Assembly (NCBI GenBank): GCA_041394945.1
Contig: JAWKHH010000002.1
Location: 1,496,501 to 1,560,500 of the forward strand
DNA length: 64,000 nt
Direction of reading: 5' to 3'
DNA from: Bryobacteraceae bacterium
GTDB taxonomy: Bacteria > Acidobacteriota > Terriglobia > Bryobacterales > Bryobacteraceae
In this document: piece after piece, positions 50,139-59,068 of the stretch
Position numbering within the stretch: the stretch's first letter is position 1
How the letters are laid out: every line of letters starts with the position of its first letter
Made by a program: the position numbers and the translations under genes
The notes under the pieces: model-generated
Database searches by the model: none
What the model saw: the letters and a program-made list of their open reading frames with translations, nothing else
Told to the model about the DNA's origin: nothing

Positions 50139-50930
50139 GTGATCCGAGCATTGTTCAGCGCCGCCAGCGGCATGAGCGCGCAGCAGATGAACGTCGACAA
50201 CATCGCGCACAATCTGGCCAACGCCAATACGGTCGGGTTCAAACAGCGGAGAGCCCAGTTTCAAGACCTCATCTACCAGAGCCTGGTGCAGCCCGGCGCC
50301 GCCGCCGGCGCGCAGACCGTCGTTCCCACCGGACTGCAGCTTGGGCTTGGCACGCGGCCTAGCTCGAACGAGATCATCTTCACCCAGGGGAACTTTCAAA
50401 CGACCGGGAATCCCCTCGACCTGGTGATCCAGGGACGAGGTTTCTTCCAGGTGCGGCGTCCGACCGGAGAACTCGCCTTTACGCGCGCCGGGAACTTCCA
50501 CCTCGACCGCGACGGCAACCTGGTGACCGCCGACGGCGACCCGCTCGAGCCGCAGATCACGCTGCCTCCCGAGGCGCAGTCGGTGTCGGTGGCGCAGGAC
50601 GGCACCGTGAGTTTCCTGCAGCCGGGACAGACGGCGGCGCAACTGGCGGGCCAGATCCAGTTGGCGAACTTCACCAACCCGGCCGGCCTGAACAGCCTGG
50701 GCCGGAATCTCTATGCGCCGACCGATGCTTCCGGGGAACCGACGGTGGGCAATCCCGGCGGGCAGGAAGGGCTCGGCACTCTGCAGCAGGGCTATGTCGA
50801 AGCCTCCAACGTCAGTGTGGTGGAGGAGTTTGTCGGGTTGATCCTGAGCCAGCGCGCCTACGAAGCGAACTCGAAGGTAGTGAAAGCCGCCGATGAAATG
50901 TACCAACAGGTCAACCAGCTCACGCGCTAG
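50139..50930 (+). CDS. flgG: Flagellar distal rod protein FlgG
   Basis: 263 residues, the usual length. MIRALFSAASGMSAQQMNVD then NIAHNLANANTVGFKQRRAQ is the FlgG N-terminus. GNPLDLVIQGRGFFQVRRP lies in the middle, and SNVSVVEEFVGLILSQRAYE then ANSKVVKAADEMYQQVNQLT is at the C-terminus. It polymerises as the distal rod through the outer membrane. The start is GTG at 50139. The last 38 bp overlap the start of the flgA frame. Confidence 0.95.
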   Translation: MIRALFSAASGMSAQQMNVDNIAHNLANANTVGFKQRRAQFQDLIYQSLVQPGAAAGAQTVVPTGLQLGLGTRPSSNEIIFTQGNFQTTGNPLDLVIQGRGFFQVRRPTGELAFTRAGNFHLDRDGNLVTADGDPLEPQITLPPEAQSVSVAQDGTVSFLQPGQTAAQLAGQIQLANFTNPAGLNSLGRNLYAPTDASGEPTVGNPGGQEGLGTLQQGYVEASNVSVVEEFVGLILSQRAYEANSKVVKAADEMYQQVNQLTR

Positions 50931-51855
50931 CGGCGGCCCGGGAGGCCGATTGTCTCTCGCCTTCGCAGCGGCGGCTGTCGCGTGCATGCCGGCGCCATCG
51001 GCGCCCGCGCCTCCGGCCGCCGACGCCTGTACGGCGGTGACGGGTGAATGGATTCTCGGGCGGGACCTCGCCGCCGCGAACCCGACGTTTCAATTCCTGG
51101 ACTCGGACTACAAGATCGGCTACGTTCCCTTGCCCGGAAGCCGCCGTGTGTTCACGGCGGCCGATCTGGCGGCAATCGCCCGCCGCAACGGCCGCGAAAC
51201 GGTTCGGGCGCATTCGCTGTGCTTCGAGTACCCGACCCGTCTCCTCACCCCGGCCGACGTGATGGACCCGCTGCGGCGGTACTCCAACGCCGATTCGATC
51301 GAGATCGTGGCCATGAGCGCTTTCCCGGTGGTGGAGGGGGCCGTCGAGATCGTTGCCTCGGCGCCGCTCGCGGGTGAGCAGTCCGGGTTGCGGCTGTTTC
51401 GCGGCCGCGTGCGCTACGGCGGCCGCAGGACGCAGTCGTTGTGGGTTCGCGCCATTTGCCAGTATGCGCACTCCCGGCTCGTCGCCAAGGTGGATCTGGA
51501 GGCCGGGCGGCCGATTCAAACGGGCGACGTAGGACTCGAACAGATCCGTTCCGATCGGCCGGCGGCGCCCGGCGTGGAGAGCGTCGATTCGATTCTCGGA
51601 CTCGCGCCGCGAAGGGCGATGCGGGCCGGCGCGGCCATCGAACGGAGAATGCTCGAGCGGCCGAAGCTGATCCGGCGCGGCGATCGCGTCCGGGTGGAGG
51701 TGCGCCGCGGCAGCGCGCATCTCGAACTCGATTCGGAGGCGGAAACGGCCGGGCGGGCCGGCGATGCGGTTCTGCTGCGAAACCCGGAGACGGGGCGCCG
51801 TTTTCGCGCCGTAGTGGCGGCCGCCGGCCGCGCCATCGCCGGAGAAACACCATGA
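50893..51855 (+). CDS. flgA: Flagellar P-ring assembly chaperone FlgA
   Basis: About 320 residues from the first in-frame ATG at 50893. A hydrophobic N-terminal segment (RLSLAFAAAAVACMPAPSAP) is a likely signal peptide for the periplasm. The C-terminal half is the SAF/flgA domain: VAKVDLEAGRPIQTGDVGLE, then GLAPRRAMRAGAAIERRMLE, then RRGDRVRVEVRRGSAHLELD. FlgA helps FlgI ring assembly. A start inside flgG (38-bp overlap) is unusual; a later start is possible. ATGA coupling with flgH. Confidence 0.85.
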   Translation: MKCTNRSTSSRASGGPGGRLSLAFAAAAVACMPAPSAPAPPAADACTAVTGEWILGRDLAAANPTFQFLDSDYKIGYVPLPGSRRVFTAADLAAIARRNGRETVRAHSLCFEYPTRLLTPADVMDPLRRYSNADSIEIVAMSAFPVVEGAVEIVASAPLAGEQSGLRLFRGRVRYGGRRTQSLWVRAICQYAHSRLVAKVDLEAGRPIQTGDVGLEQIRSDRPAAPGVESVDSILGLAPRRAMRAGAAIERRMLERPKLIRRGDRVRVEVRRGSAHLELDSEAETAGRAGDAVLLRNPETGRRFRAVVAAAGRAIAGETP

Positions 51856-52466
51856 CAAAACCAATCCTCATCCTGCTCTCGCTCCTGGTCGGGCGCGCCT
51901 CGGCGCAGGCCCCATTCACTCCCGGATCGCTGTACACGCCAGCCGGCCGCCTCGCCGATCTCGGCCGGGACTTCCGGGCGAGTCAACTGGACGACGTCGT
52001 GACGATCGTTGTCTCCGACCGCGCCTCGGCGCTCGCGCGCGGAACCACCAATTCGGCTCGAAAGAGTTCCGCGTCGGCTTCGATCGGAACACTGCTCGGC
52101 CCTGTGCGCGCGGCCGGGCCACTCGCCAACCTGGCTGGCGCCGATTCCGACGTCAAACTGGACGGTCAGGGGCAGACGAGCCGCGAGACGGTGCTGACCA
52201 CAACCCTGTCGGCCCGCGTGATTCATGTCTACGAAAACGGCAACCTCCTTCTCGAAGGAGTGAAGCAGATCAACGTGAACTCGGAGATGCAGACCATCGA
52301 AGTCCGCGGGATCGCCCGTTGGAACGATATTGGCCGCGCCAATCAGGTGCGGTCGGACCAACTGGCCGATCTCACGGTCCAGGTTCGCGGCAAAGGCGTT
52401 GTCGGCGATGCGATCCGCCGTCCTAACTTCCTCTACCGCCTGCTTCTCGGGCTCCTGCCGTTCTAG
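51852..52466 (+). CDS. flgH: Flagellar L-ring protein FlgH
   Basis: 204 residues with a signal peptide (MTKPILILLSLLVGRASAQA). Family marks: GSLYTPAGRLADLGRDFRAS, VVTIVVSDRASALARG, TTTLSARVIHVYENGNLLLE and GIARWNDIGRANQVRSDQLA. E. coli FlgH is a lipoprotein. Here no Cys follows the signal, and cleavage after ASA is predicted, so this L-ring protein would not be lipidated. Overlaps flgA by 4 nt. Confidence 0.92.
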   Translation: MTKPILILLSLLVGRASAQAPFTPGSLYTPAGRLADLGRDFRASQLDDVVTIVVSDRASALARGTTNSARKSSASASIGTLLGPVRAAGPLANLAGADSDVKLDGQGQTSRETVLTTTLSARVIHVYENGNLLLEGVKQINVNSEMQTIEVRGIARWNDIGRANQVRSDQLADLTVQVRGKGVVGDAIRRPNFLYRLLLGLLPF

Positions 52467-52482
52467 CCGGTTTATCTGAAAT

Positions 52483-53643
52483 ATGCGCAGACACGTCCTA
52501 CTACCCCGACTGCAATTGACCCTACTGCTGGCGGCGGTGTTCGGCTCGACGGGGATCGCCGCAGATACCGGAGCGCCGCCCGCCCGGCCGGCGGCGCCAA
52601 CCGGTTCGCGGCTCAAGGAGCTGGTAAGCCTCGAGGGCATCCGTGAGAACCAGTTGCTCGGCTACGGGCTGGTGGTGGGGCTGGCCGGCACGGGCGACAA
52701 GCGACAAACCGTATTTCCGGCGCAGACGCTCGCCAACCTCCTCGAGCGGATGGGAGTATCGGTCAACCCGGCCGCGTTGCAGGCAAAGAATACGGCCGCC
52801 GTAATGATCACGGCGACATTGCCCGCCTTCGCGCAGCCCGGCACCCGGATCGATGTCGAAGTCGCGGCGATGGGAGACGCCACCAATCTCCAGGGCGGTC
52901 TGCTGTTGATGACTCCGCTCAAGGCGGCCACCGGGCAGGTCTTCGCCGTGGCGCAGGGGCCGCTCGTCACCGGTGGGTTCGCGGCCGGGCGAGGGGGCAC
53001 CGGGCAAGTCGTGAATCATCCGACGGCCGGGCGGGTTCCGCAGGGGGCGATCGTCGAATCGGCGCCGCCTTCGGCCTTCGCCGGCGACCATCTCCGGCTG
53101 CAGCTGCGCCGTCCGGACTTTACCACGGCCTCGCGAATCGCGGCGGCGATCAACGCCAAGATGGCGGCGCGGGGACCTTCGGTGGCTCGCGCCGAGAACC
53201 CGAGCCTGGTGTTGGTCGACCTGCCGGCCGCCTGGCGCGAACGGCCCGTCGAGTTCGTCTCCGCGGTCGAGGCCATCCGCGTCGACCCGGACCGCGCCGC
53301 CCGCATCGTCGTCAATGAAAAAACGGGCACCATCACGATGGGCAAGGAACTGCGCATCGCGCCGGTCTCGATCCTCCATGGGAATCTCACCGTCGAGATC
53401 GAAACCTCCTTCGATGTCTCGCAGCCGAACCCGCTGGCCCAGGGCGAGACGGCGGTAGCGCCGCGCGTCGGCGTCGGCGTCAACGCCGAGAAGGCGCGCA
53501 ACATCAACCTCCGCGAAGGCGCCACCGTCGAGGATCTCGTTCAAGCGCTGCTCGCCATCGGATCCACGCCGCGCGACATCATCGCCATCCTCCAGAACCT
53601 GAATACCGCCGGTGCGCTCGACGCACAAATCGAGGTGATCTGA
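52483..53643 (+). CDS. flgI: Flagellar P-ring protein FlgI
   Basis: 386 residues with a signal peptide (LLPRLQLTLLLAAVFGSTGI). The body has the LKELVSLEGIRENQLLGYGL and VVGLAGTGDKRQTVFPAQTL region, NAAVMITATLPAFAQPGTRI-type text (seen as NTAAVMITATLPAFAQPG), and the C-terminal LREGATVEDLVQALLAIGST. It forms the periplasmic ring around the rod. Stop and next start overlap (TGATG). Confidence 0.95.
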   Translation: MRRHVLLPRLQLTLLLAAVFGSTGIAADTGAPPARPAAPTGSRLKELVSLEGIRENQLLGYGLVVGLAGTGDKRQTVFPAQTLANLLERMGVSVNPAALQAKNTAAVMITATLPAFAQPGTRIDVEVAAMGDATNLQGGLLLMTPLKAATGQVFAVAQGPLVTGGFAAGRGGTGQVVNHPTAGRVPQGAIVESAPPSAFAGDHLRLQLRRPDFTTASRIAAAINAKMAARGPSVARAENPSLVLVDLPAAWRERPVEFVSAVEAIRVDPDRAARIVVNEKTGTITMGKELRIAPVSILHGNLTVEIETSFDVSQPNPLAQGETAVAPRVGVGVNAEKARNINLREGATVEDLVQALLAIGSTPRDIIAILQNLNTAGALDAQIEVI

Positions 53644-53981
53644 TGACGCTTTCGGCCATCCCCGGCGCGCTCGCCGCTCGATCCGATCTCCCGAGCCTTG
53701 CCGGCGGCAAACCGGCCGAAGCCGCCACCCAGTTCGAAGCGCTGCTGCTTTCCCAGATCCTGCGCGACGCCCGCGAATCGTCGGGCGGCGGCGCTTTCGG
53801 AGGCGGCGACGAAGGCTCTTCGGCCATCGCGGAATTCGCGGAAGAACAAGTGGCGCGGGCGATGGCCCAGTCCGGAGGGCTCGGGCTGGCGTCGCTCATC
53901 GAGTCCGGGCTGGCGCGCGAGGAGGCGGATGCCCGCGCCGAAAAATCCAGACCGGCGGCAACGCCGGACCTCAGCCGTTGA
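53643..53981 (+). CDS. flgJ: FlgJ-type rod-binding protein without muramidase domain
   Basis: 112 residues. It has the rod-binding N-terminal domain only: AATQFEALLLSQILRDARES, then FAEEQVARAMAQSGGLGLAS. The glucosaminidase domain found in enterobacterial FlgJ is absent; many other bacteria also use this short version. It helps rod assembly through the peptidoglycan. The 3' end overlaps malQ by 11 bp on the opposite strand. Confidence 0.85.
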   Translation: MTLSAIPGALAARSDLPSLAGGKPAEAATQFEALLLSQILRDARESSGGGAFGGGDEGSSAIAEFAEEQVARAMAQSGGLGLASLIESGLAREEADARAEKSRPAATPDLSR

Positions 53982-56106
53982 CGGCTTGTTGGGCCCGGCC
54001 GGTCCGCGCCAGCCAGTTCCGCAGCATCCCGGCATAGGCGGCGGCCTCGCCGCTCGATGCTAGGTCCTCAATGGAGAAGCGCATCTTCCGCTGCCAGTTC
54101 GGGTACTGCCAGGTGGTTGCCGGGACGTTCTGCTGGTCCACTTCCTTGGTGAGATCCTCCTGGTTGAGAGTCATCAGAAGGCAGGGCGTCGACGCCAGGA
54201 AGCCGGTGATCGCGTTGTGCAGTTCCCCGGACAGATCGGGTCCGTCGGCCGCCGAACGCGGAAAGCCGCCGGGAAGGAATCCCTGTTCGATCAGGGCGTC
54301 GAGCATGCGGTGCTTTTCCTCGCGCCGGCGTTGGAGGGCGCGGTCGCGGTTGCCCTGGTCGCCGAGGAGCCCCAGTTCGAAACGGACCTGAATATCGCGT
54401 CCGGACCAGAAGCCGGACAGAGTCGGCAGGTCGTGCGTGGTGGAGGAGACGAGCGCCTGCGCCGGGTAATCCGAAGGCGCGCGGAAGCGTCCATCGCCGT
54501 TCTTCTCGAAGTAGAACAGCCGGTAGCTCAGAATGCCGGTGCGGGCGAGCGCATCGCGCATCCATGGCTCCACCGTTCCCAGATCCTCGCCGACGATAAG
54601 CACCTGCTCGCGCACGCTTTCGAGCGCCAGCACGCGCAGCAGATCCTGGTGATGGTCGTGAACGTAGGTGCCGCCGGAGGCCGGGAAGCCGTCCGGCATC
54701 CAGTAGAGCCGGAACAGACGCATCACGTGATCGATGCGCAGCGCGCCGCCGTGCCGTGCGCTATGCCGGATCGACTCGGCGAACGTGCGGTACTGGTCGG
54801 CGCGGTGCGCCTCGCGGTTGGGAGGAGGGAAAGACCAATCCTGCCCGTTCGGCGAGAAATCGTCGGGCGGCGCGCCGACGCGGCATCCGGCCACGTAGAG
54901 CCGGCGGTTGGACCACAACTCGGCGCCGCAGCGATCGGTGGCGAGCGGCAAATCATGCAGCAGCCCGATATCCATCCCGTGCGCCACGGCCCGGCGCTGC
55001 ACGGCTTCCACCTGCCCGTCGACGAGCCACTGCAGATACTGATGGAATAGCACCGCCGGGGCATGCTCGCGGCGGAATTCGGCCACCGCGCCGGACTCCG
55101 GGTCGCGATACTCCTCCGGCCACTGCGGCCAGATCCACACGTTGGCGTCGCGGCGATGCATCTCCTCGGAGAGGGCGGCATGGAGCGCGTACCGCTCAAG
55201 CAATTCGCCCTCGGCCTCGATGTAGGCGCGGAGCGCGTTCCCTCGATCGGTCCGCGGCTCCCAGTGCGCGCTCCGGAACCATTCGAACGCCGGCCGCAGC
55301 AGCGACAGTTTGAGCTTCCAAACCCGTTCGTAGTCGACGAATTCGGACCGGTTCAATTCGGCGATCGCAGCGCGAATTTCCTTCGACGATCGCAGCGTCT
55401 GGCATTCCGTGCTCTCCCGGGTCTCGTCCACGCGGTCGACATCGAGGTAGATCGGGTTCCGATAGTGCAGGCTGTCGGGCAAATAGGGACTGGTGTTGAA
55501 CGGAGCCCGATTGTGGATCGCGTGCAGCGGGTTCAGCGCCACGTAGGCGCCCTGGAGCGTTTCGGCCACCCAGTCGATGAGTTTTTCGAGAGCGCTGAAA
55601 TCGCCGCATCCCCAGGTTTCGTTCGAGTGGACGCCCCACAGGCAGACCGCCAGGCCGGCGCGCCGCTCGGCGCGTTCGAGTGCCGGCGGCAGGTAGGCGC
55701 GCTCCGGGCACACGATCAGCCGGCTGCTGAGGGAGCCGTCTTTCGTTCGCACGCGCAATTCGTGGTATCCGAGCGGAACCGCGTCCGGCAGCCGCAACGC
55801 TGCCTTCGCGGAACCGTTGGAGCGCCGTGATGCGACGACGATTTCGCCGCCGGCTTCCAATGCGATGCGGCATTCGATTTCCTCACCCGGCGGCGGGTGA
55901 AGCACGATCGTTTCTCCGCGGATTACGACATACACGGGTTCCACGACGGGCCGGGCCTGCGCTCCGGCCGCGCCGGCGCCGAGCGAAGCGAGGATGGCGC
56001 CGCGTAATTCCGGTGTGGTTTCGTGATAAGTCCCGAATATGTCCCAATATCCGGGCTGGATGCCGAAGCGCTCGGCGAGCAGGGGTGCGGATTCGTTTCG
56101 ATCCAT
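53971..56106 (-). CDS. malQ: 4-alpha-glucanotransferase (GH77)
   Basis: 711 residues. The GH77 catalytic residues are visible: Asp nucleophile in GGALRIDHVMRLFRLYWMPD, the Glu acid/base in VLIVGEDLGTVEPWM and the Asp in VSSTTHDLPTLSGFW. The N-terminal ~140 residues are the MalQ N-domain, with a carbohydrate-binding-like beta segment. It transfers glucan chains between maltodextrins, acting in glycogen/starch metabolism in the cytoplasm. It is convergent with flgJ and sits as an unrelated insertion between flagellar gene groups. Confidence 0.94.
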   Translation of the reverse strand: MDRNESAPLLAERFGIQPGYWDIFGTYHETTPELRGAILASLGAGAAGAQARPVVEPVYVVIRGETIVLHPPPGEEIECRIALEAGGEIVVASRRSNGSAKAALRLPDAVPLGYHELRVRTKDGSLSSRLIVCPERAYLPPALERAERRAGLAVCLWGVHSNETWGCGDFSALEKLIDWVAETLQGAYVALNPLHAIHNRAPFNTSPYLPDSLHYRNPIYLDVDRVDETRESTECQTLRSSKEIRAAIAELNRSEFVDYERVWKLKLSLLRPAFEWFRSAHWEPRTDRGNALRAYIEAEGELLERYALHAALSEEMHRRDANVWIWPQWPEEYRDPESGAVAEFRREHAPAVLFHQYLQWLVDGQVEAVQRRAVAHGMDIGLLHDLPLATDRCGAELWSNRRLYVAGCRVGAPPDDFSPNGQDWSFPPPNREAHRADQYRTFAESIRHSARHGGALRIDHVMRLFRLYWMPDGFPASGGTYVHDHHQDLLRVLALESVREQVLIVGEDLGTVEPWMRDALARTGILSYRLFYFEKNGDGRFRAPSDYPAQALVSSTTHDLPTLSGFWSGRDIQVRFELGLLGDQGNRDRALQRRREEKHRMLDALIEQGFLPGGFPRSAADGPDLSGELHNAITGFLASTPCLLMTLNQEDLTKEVDQQNVPATTWQYPNWQRKMRFSIEDLASSGEAAAYAGMLRNWLARTGRAQQAVNG

Positions 56107-56245
56107 GCGTCTCTAAGTTGTGGGGCACGCGCGCCCGAGGCCAGACCGTCGTCCGTGGCGAAACATAGCCCGCTTCTCTAGTCGCAAGCGAGTATCTCGG
56201 CGGGCGGCTGTTCCGGGGGCGCTCGCTCTCTTGATTGTACCCGGT

Positions 56246-56277
56246 TGGGATTGGAACCGGGCTGGGATTGGAACCGG
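56246..56277 (+). repeat. 15-nt tandem direct repeat upstream of nuoB
   Basis: TGGGATTGGAACCGG occurs at 56246-56260 and again at 56263-56277 (period 17). It lies just upstream of the nuoB promoter and could bind a regulator, or be a duplication slip. Confidence 0.45.
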
Positions 56278-56282
56278 CCGGC

Positions 56283-56310
56283 TTGCCCGGCATGCGAACC
56301 GTGGGATAAT
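56283..56310 (+). promoter_or_regulatory. Sigma-70-like promoter of nuoB
   Basis: TTGCCC (-35), 16-nt spacer, GATAAT (-10). Transcription would start near 56317, 2 nt before the ATG, with no Shine-Dalgarno site, so nuoB mRNA is probably leaderless. Confidence 0.5.
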
Positions 56311-56318
56311 CGAAGTTT

Positions 56319-56873
56319 ATGGAACTCAAGGAGTACCGTCCCGGACTGGATCCTGCGGAAGGATTGTTTCGCCGTATCGACGGCGACATCCCCGTCGATC
56401 TCGAAGAATCGGTGCTGCTCACCACCGCCGACAAGGCGATCAACTGGGCGCGCAAGAATTCGATCTGGCCGATGACGTTCGGGCTGGCCTGCTGCGCGAT
56501 CGAGATGATGGCGATGAGCGCGTCGCGGTTCGACATCTCGCGTTTTGGCGCGGAGGTATTTCGCGGTTCGCCGCGCCAGTCGGATCTGATGATCATCGCC
56601 GGGCGGGTATCGAACAAGATGGCCCCGGTGGTTCGCAAGCTCTATCGTCAGATGCCGGAGCCGAAGTGGGTGATCTCGATGGGCGCGTGCGCGACATCGA
56701 CCGGCGTGTTCAGCAACTACGCTCTCATTCCGGTGAACCAGATCATTCCGGTGGATGTGTACGTGCCGGGGTGTCCGCCGCGCCCGGAACAGTTGATTTA
56801 CGCGATCATGCTTCTCCAGAACAAGATTCAGGAGGAAACGGGCACGGTGCGCAAGGTTCTGAACCTGGACTGA
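56319..56873 (+). CDS. nuoB: NADH-quinone oxidoreductase subunit B
   Basis: 184 residues. It has the NuoB Fe-S cluster N2 ligands: WPMTFGLACCAIEMMAM (the double Cys), MGACATSTGVF and YVPGCPPRPEQLIYAI. The N-terminal ~30 residues are an extra extension rich in acidic residues. It is a peripheral-arm subunit of complex I. No other nuo genes lie next to it; malQ is upstream and flagellar flaG downstream, so it is either a solitary second copy or a displaced gene. Confidence 0.93.
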   Translation: MELKEYRPGLDPAEGLFRRIDGDIPVDLEESVLLTTADKAINWARKNSIWPMTFGLACCAIEMMAMSASRFDISRFGAEVFRGSPRQSDLMIIAGRVSNKMAPVVRKLYRQMPEPKWVISMGACATSTGVFSNYALIPVNQIIPVDVYVPGCPPRPEQLIYAIMLLQNKIQEETGTVRKVLNLD

Positions 56874-56880
56874 TTTTTCT

Positions 56881-56907
56881 TCAAGTCCTTCGCCGGACCG
56901 CCGATGA
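56881..56907 (+). promoter_or_regulatory. Sigma-28 (FliA)-type promoter of flaG-fliS
   Basis: TCAAGTCC (-35; TAAAGTTT consensus) - 11 nt - GCCGATGA (-10; seven of eight positions of GCCGATAA). Predicted start near 56914. FliA is encoded in this window. Confidence 0.55.
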
Positions 56908-56950
56908 GGCCTTTTGAGAGGAGTGGCGACACTCCCGAGGAGGTCCAAAG

Positions 56951-57232
56951 ATGGAGATCTCGGCGGTAAGCCCCAACAACCCGCTGACCGGACAAAGCGT
57001 CCAGCAGAAGACGCCGGAGGCCCGTAATGAAACGCGCGCAGTCGTTCAGGCGACGCAGAAGCTGAACGAGACCCAGATCTTCGGCTATCACAGTGAACTC
57101 GTGTACGCATTTGACCGCCAAACGCAGCGCCCCTTGGTGCGGTTGGTCGATAAGGAAACGCGTGAGGTATTGCGCCAGTTTCCTCCCGAGCACGTGCTCC
57201 GGATGTACGAAGACCTGAAGCTGCACGCCTGA
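56951..57232 (+). CDS. flaG: FlaG-family flagellar protein
   Basis: 93 residues. After a disordered N-terminus comes the FlaG domain: FGYHSELVYAFDRQTQRPLV, then RLVDKETREVLRQFPPEHVL. FlaG influences filament length in several bacteria. GAGGAGGTCC precedes the ATG. A sigma-28-like promoter lies 44 nt upstream. fliS follows after 52 nt, probably in the same operon. No flagellin or fliD is in the window. Confidence 0.87.
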   Translation: MEISAVSPNNPLTGQSVQQKTPEARNETRAVVQATQKLNETQIFGYHSELVYAFDRQTQRPLVRLVDKETREVLRQFPPEHVLRMYEDLKLHA

Positions 57233-57284
57233 GAGGGCGCGTGTTTCGCTGGCGACAAGAATACTGAAACCTCACGGAGGATGG

Positions 57285-57725
57285 ATGTCCACATACGCCG
57301 CACGAGCCTATTCGGCCACGCACGAAGACAGGCTCTCCGACGCCGACCCCCTGGAACTGATTCGCATGCTCTACCGCGCGGCCGTCGATGCCATCGCCAA
57401 AGCCCGTCTGGCGCTTGCCAGCGGCGATATCGGCCAACGTTCGGCGGCCATCACGCGGGCCTCGGAAATTCTGGCCGAACTGACTTCCGCACTCGATATG
57501 GATCAGGGCGGAGAACTGGCGCGGCGGCTGTTTGACCTCTACGACTACATCCAGCGCCGTCTCCAGGAAGCCAACTTCCTTCAGGCCGATGAACCTCTCG
57601 CCGAGTCGCACGGCTTGCTGTCGACGCTTCTCGAAGGGTGGGAGCAATGCCGGCCCCAGGCGTCGGGCCCCGTTCCGGTTCGAGCGGCGGGCTCGCGCGC
57701 GGCCACGGCCGCCGTCACGGCCTGA
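57285..57725 (+). CDS. fliS: Flagellin chaperone FliS
   Basis: 146 residues. The FliS signature is AARAYSATHEDRLSDADPLE then LIRMLYRAAVDAIAKARLAL. Later comes a FDLYDYIQRRLQEANFLQAD helix. It binds the flagellin C-terminus before export. The C-terminal ~25 residues are an Ala/Val-rich extra tail. CGGAGG lies upstream of the ATG at 57285. Confidence 0.92.
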   Translation: MSTYAARAYSATHEDRLSDADPLELIRMLYRAAVDAIAKARLALASGDIGQRSAAITRASEILAELTSALDMDQGGELARRLFDLYDYIQRRLQEANFLQADEPLAESHGLLSTLLEGWEQCRPQASGPVPVRAAGSRAATAAVTA

Positions 57726-57757
57726 GTCACCGCCTGACGCGGGTCGCGCCGGACCGG

Positions 57758-59068
57758 TCAGGTTCGCTTTCTGCGGCCGCCTGGCCGGTTCTTGCCGTCG
57801 CCCTCGTAGGCCGGACGCCGGCCCGCTTCGCTCACTTCCCGCTCCGCGATGGCGTCGAAGTGTTTCTGCCTTCCCTCGCGATACGAGTCGACGCCCAGCT
57901 TGATCGCCGTCATGATCTGATATCCGAAATGGGCGTTCAGCACCGGCGGCTTGCGGGTCCGCATCGCATCGAGCAGGTTGCCCATGTGCGCCGGAACCAA
58001 CGCCCCCGGATCCACCTCGAGGCGCCGCTCGCCGCGCCGGTCCGCCGGCATCGTCGATTCCCAGGTGCGCTCCGCCGCTACGATCACTTCGCGCTGGCCG
58101 AACGAGATGGTCCCTTTGCTGCCGTAGATGGTCTCGCCGAAGTGCTGGTTGGCCGCTGCATTCGCCATCGACGAGGACAAGTTCACGAAGAACTTCGGGT
58201 ACTCGATCAGAGTGGCATAGGTGTCGGGCACCTCGCGATCCCTCTGGACGTAAATGCCTCCTGTGGCGCTTACGCGCGCCGGAAACTTCGGACCCATTGC
58301 GTAGAGCAATGGACCCAGCTTGTGGTAGAACAAGTCGGTTGCGATTCCGCCCGAGTAGTCCCAATACTTGCGCCAGCGGAAGTATCGCTCGGCGCTGAAG
58401 GGCCGCTGCGGCGCGGAGCCGAGCCATCGTTTCCAATCGATCGTCGCGGGCGAAGCTTCCTCATCCACGTAATAGTTCCATTCGCCGTCGATTGAGTTGC
58501 GCGAGTAAGTCGCCTGGGCCCAGAGCAGGTCGCCGATTTCCCCGGCCTCGATCAGTTCTTTGGCGCGCTGGTAGCGCTTGTCGGAGAGATGCTGCGAGCC
58601 CACCTGGAGCATACGCCCGTGCCGGGCGGCCGCGGCCGACACCTTCTTCGCCTCGTCGGTGGTCAAGGTCATGGGTTTCTGGAGATAGACGTCCTTGCCG
58701 GCCGAGATGGCGTCGATGGCCATCGGCGCGTGCCAGTGATCGGGGACGGAGATCACCACGCAGTCGATGTCCGTTCGCGCGAGGAGGTCACGGTAATCGT
58801 GGACGACGTCTTTCGCTTCGAGGCCGGCGAGGTCCCGCGCGCGCTCCTTGTGGCGGTTGTAGACGTCGCAAACGGCGGCCACCCGGATGTCGCCGGTGTC
58901 TTTCTGGCGGTCCAGCAGGTGACGCAGCATCCCGGTACCGTTGCCGCCGACTCCAATCACGGCCACCTGAATCCGGTCGTTGGCGCCGAGCACCCGGCCG
59001 GATGCGGCGGCGGCCAATAGGAAGCCTCGCCGGGTGGCCCGCGTTTGGTTCGTTCCTTCGCTTTGCAT
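57758..59068 (-). CDS. Gfo/Idh/MocA-family oxidoreductase (second copy)
   Basis: 436 residues. The N-terminus TRATRRGFLLAAAASGRVLG is a Tat-like signal. The Rossmann motif is QVAVIGVGGNGTGMLRHLLD; YLQKPMTLTTDE is the catalytic Lys-Pro loop. It is a relative of the first copy at 19482-20726, but the two share only the family motifs. Substrate unknown. Convergent with fliS, and divergent from the PdxR-like gene. Confidence 0.9.
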   Translation of the reverse strand: MQSEGTNQTRATRRGFLLAAAASGRVLGANDRIQVAVIGVGGNGTGMLRHLLDRQKDTGDIRVAAVCDVYNRHKERARDLAGLEAKDVVHDYRDLLARTDIDCVVISVPDHWHAPMAIDAISAGKDVYLQKPMTLTTDEAKKVSAAAARHGRMLQVGSQHLSDKRYQRAKELIEAGEIGDLLWAQATYSRNSIDGEWNYYVDEEASPATIDWKRWLGSAPQRPFSAERYFRWRKYWDYSGGIATDLFYHKLGPLLYAMGPKFPARVSATGGIYVQRDREVPDTYATLIEYPKFFVNLSSSMANAAANQHFGETIYGSKGTISFGQREVIVAAERTWESTMPADRRGERRLEVDPGALVPAHMGNLLDAMRTRKPPVLNAHFGYQIMTAIKLGVDSYREGRQKHFDAIAEREVSEAGRRPAYEGDGKNRPGGRRKRT

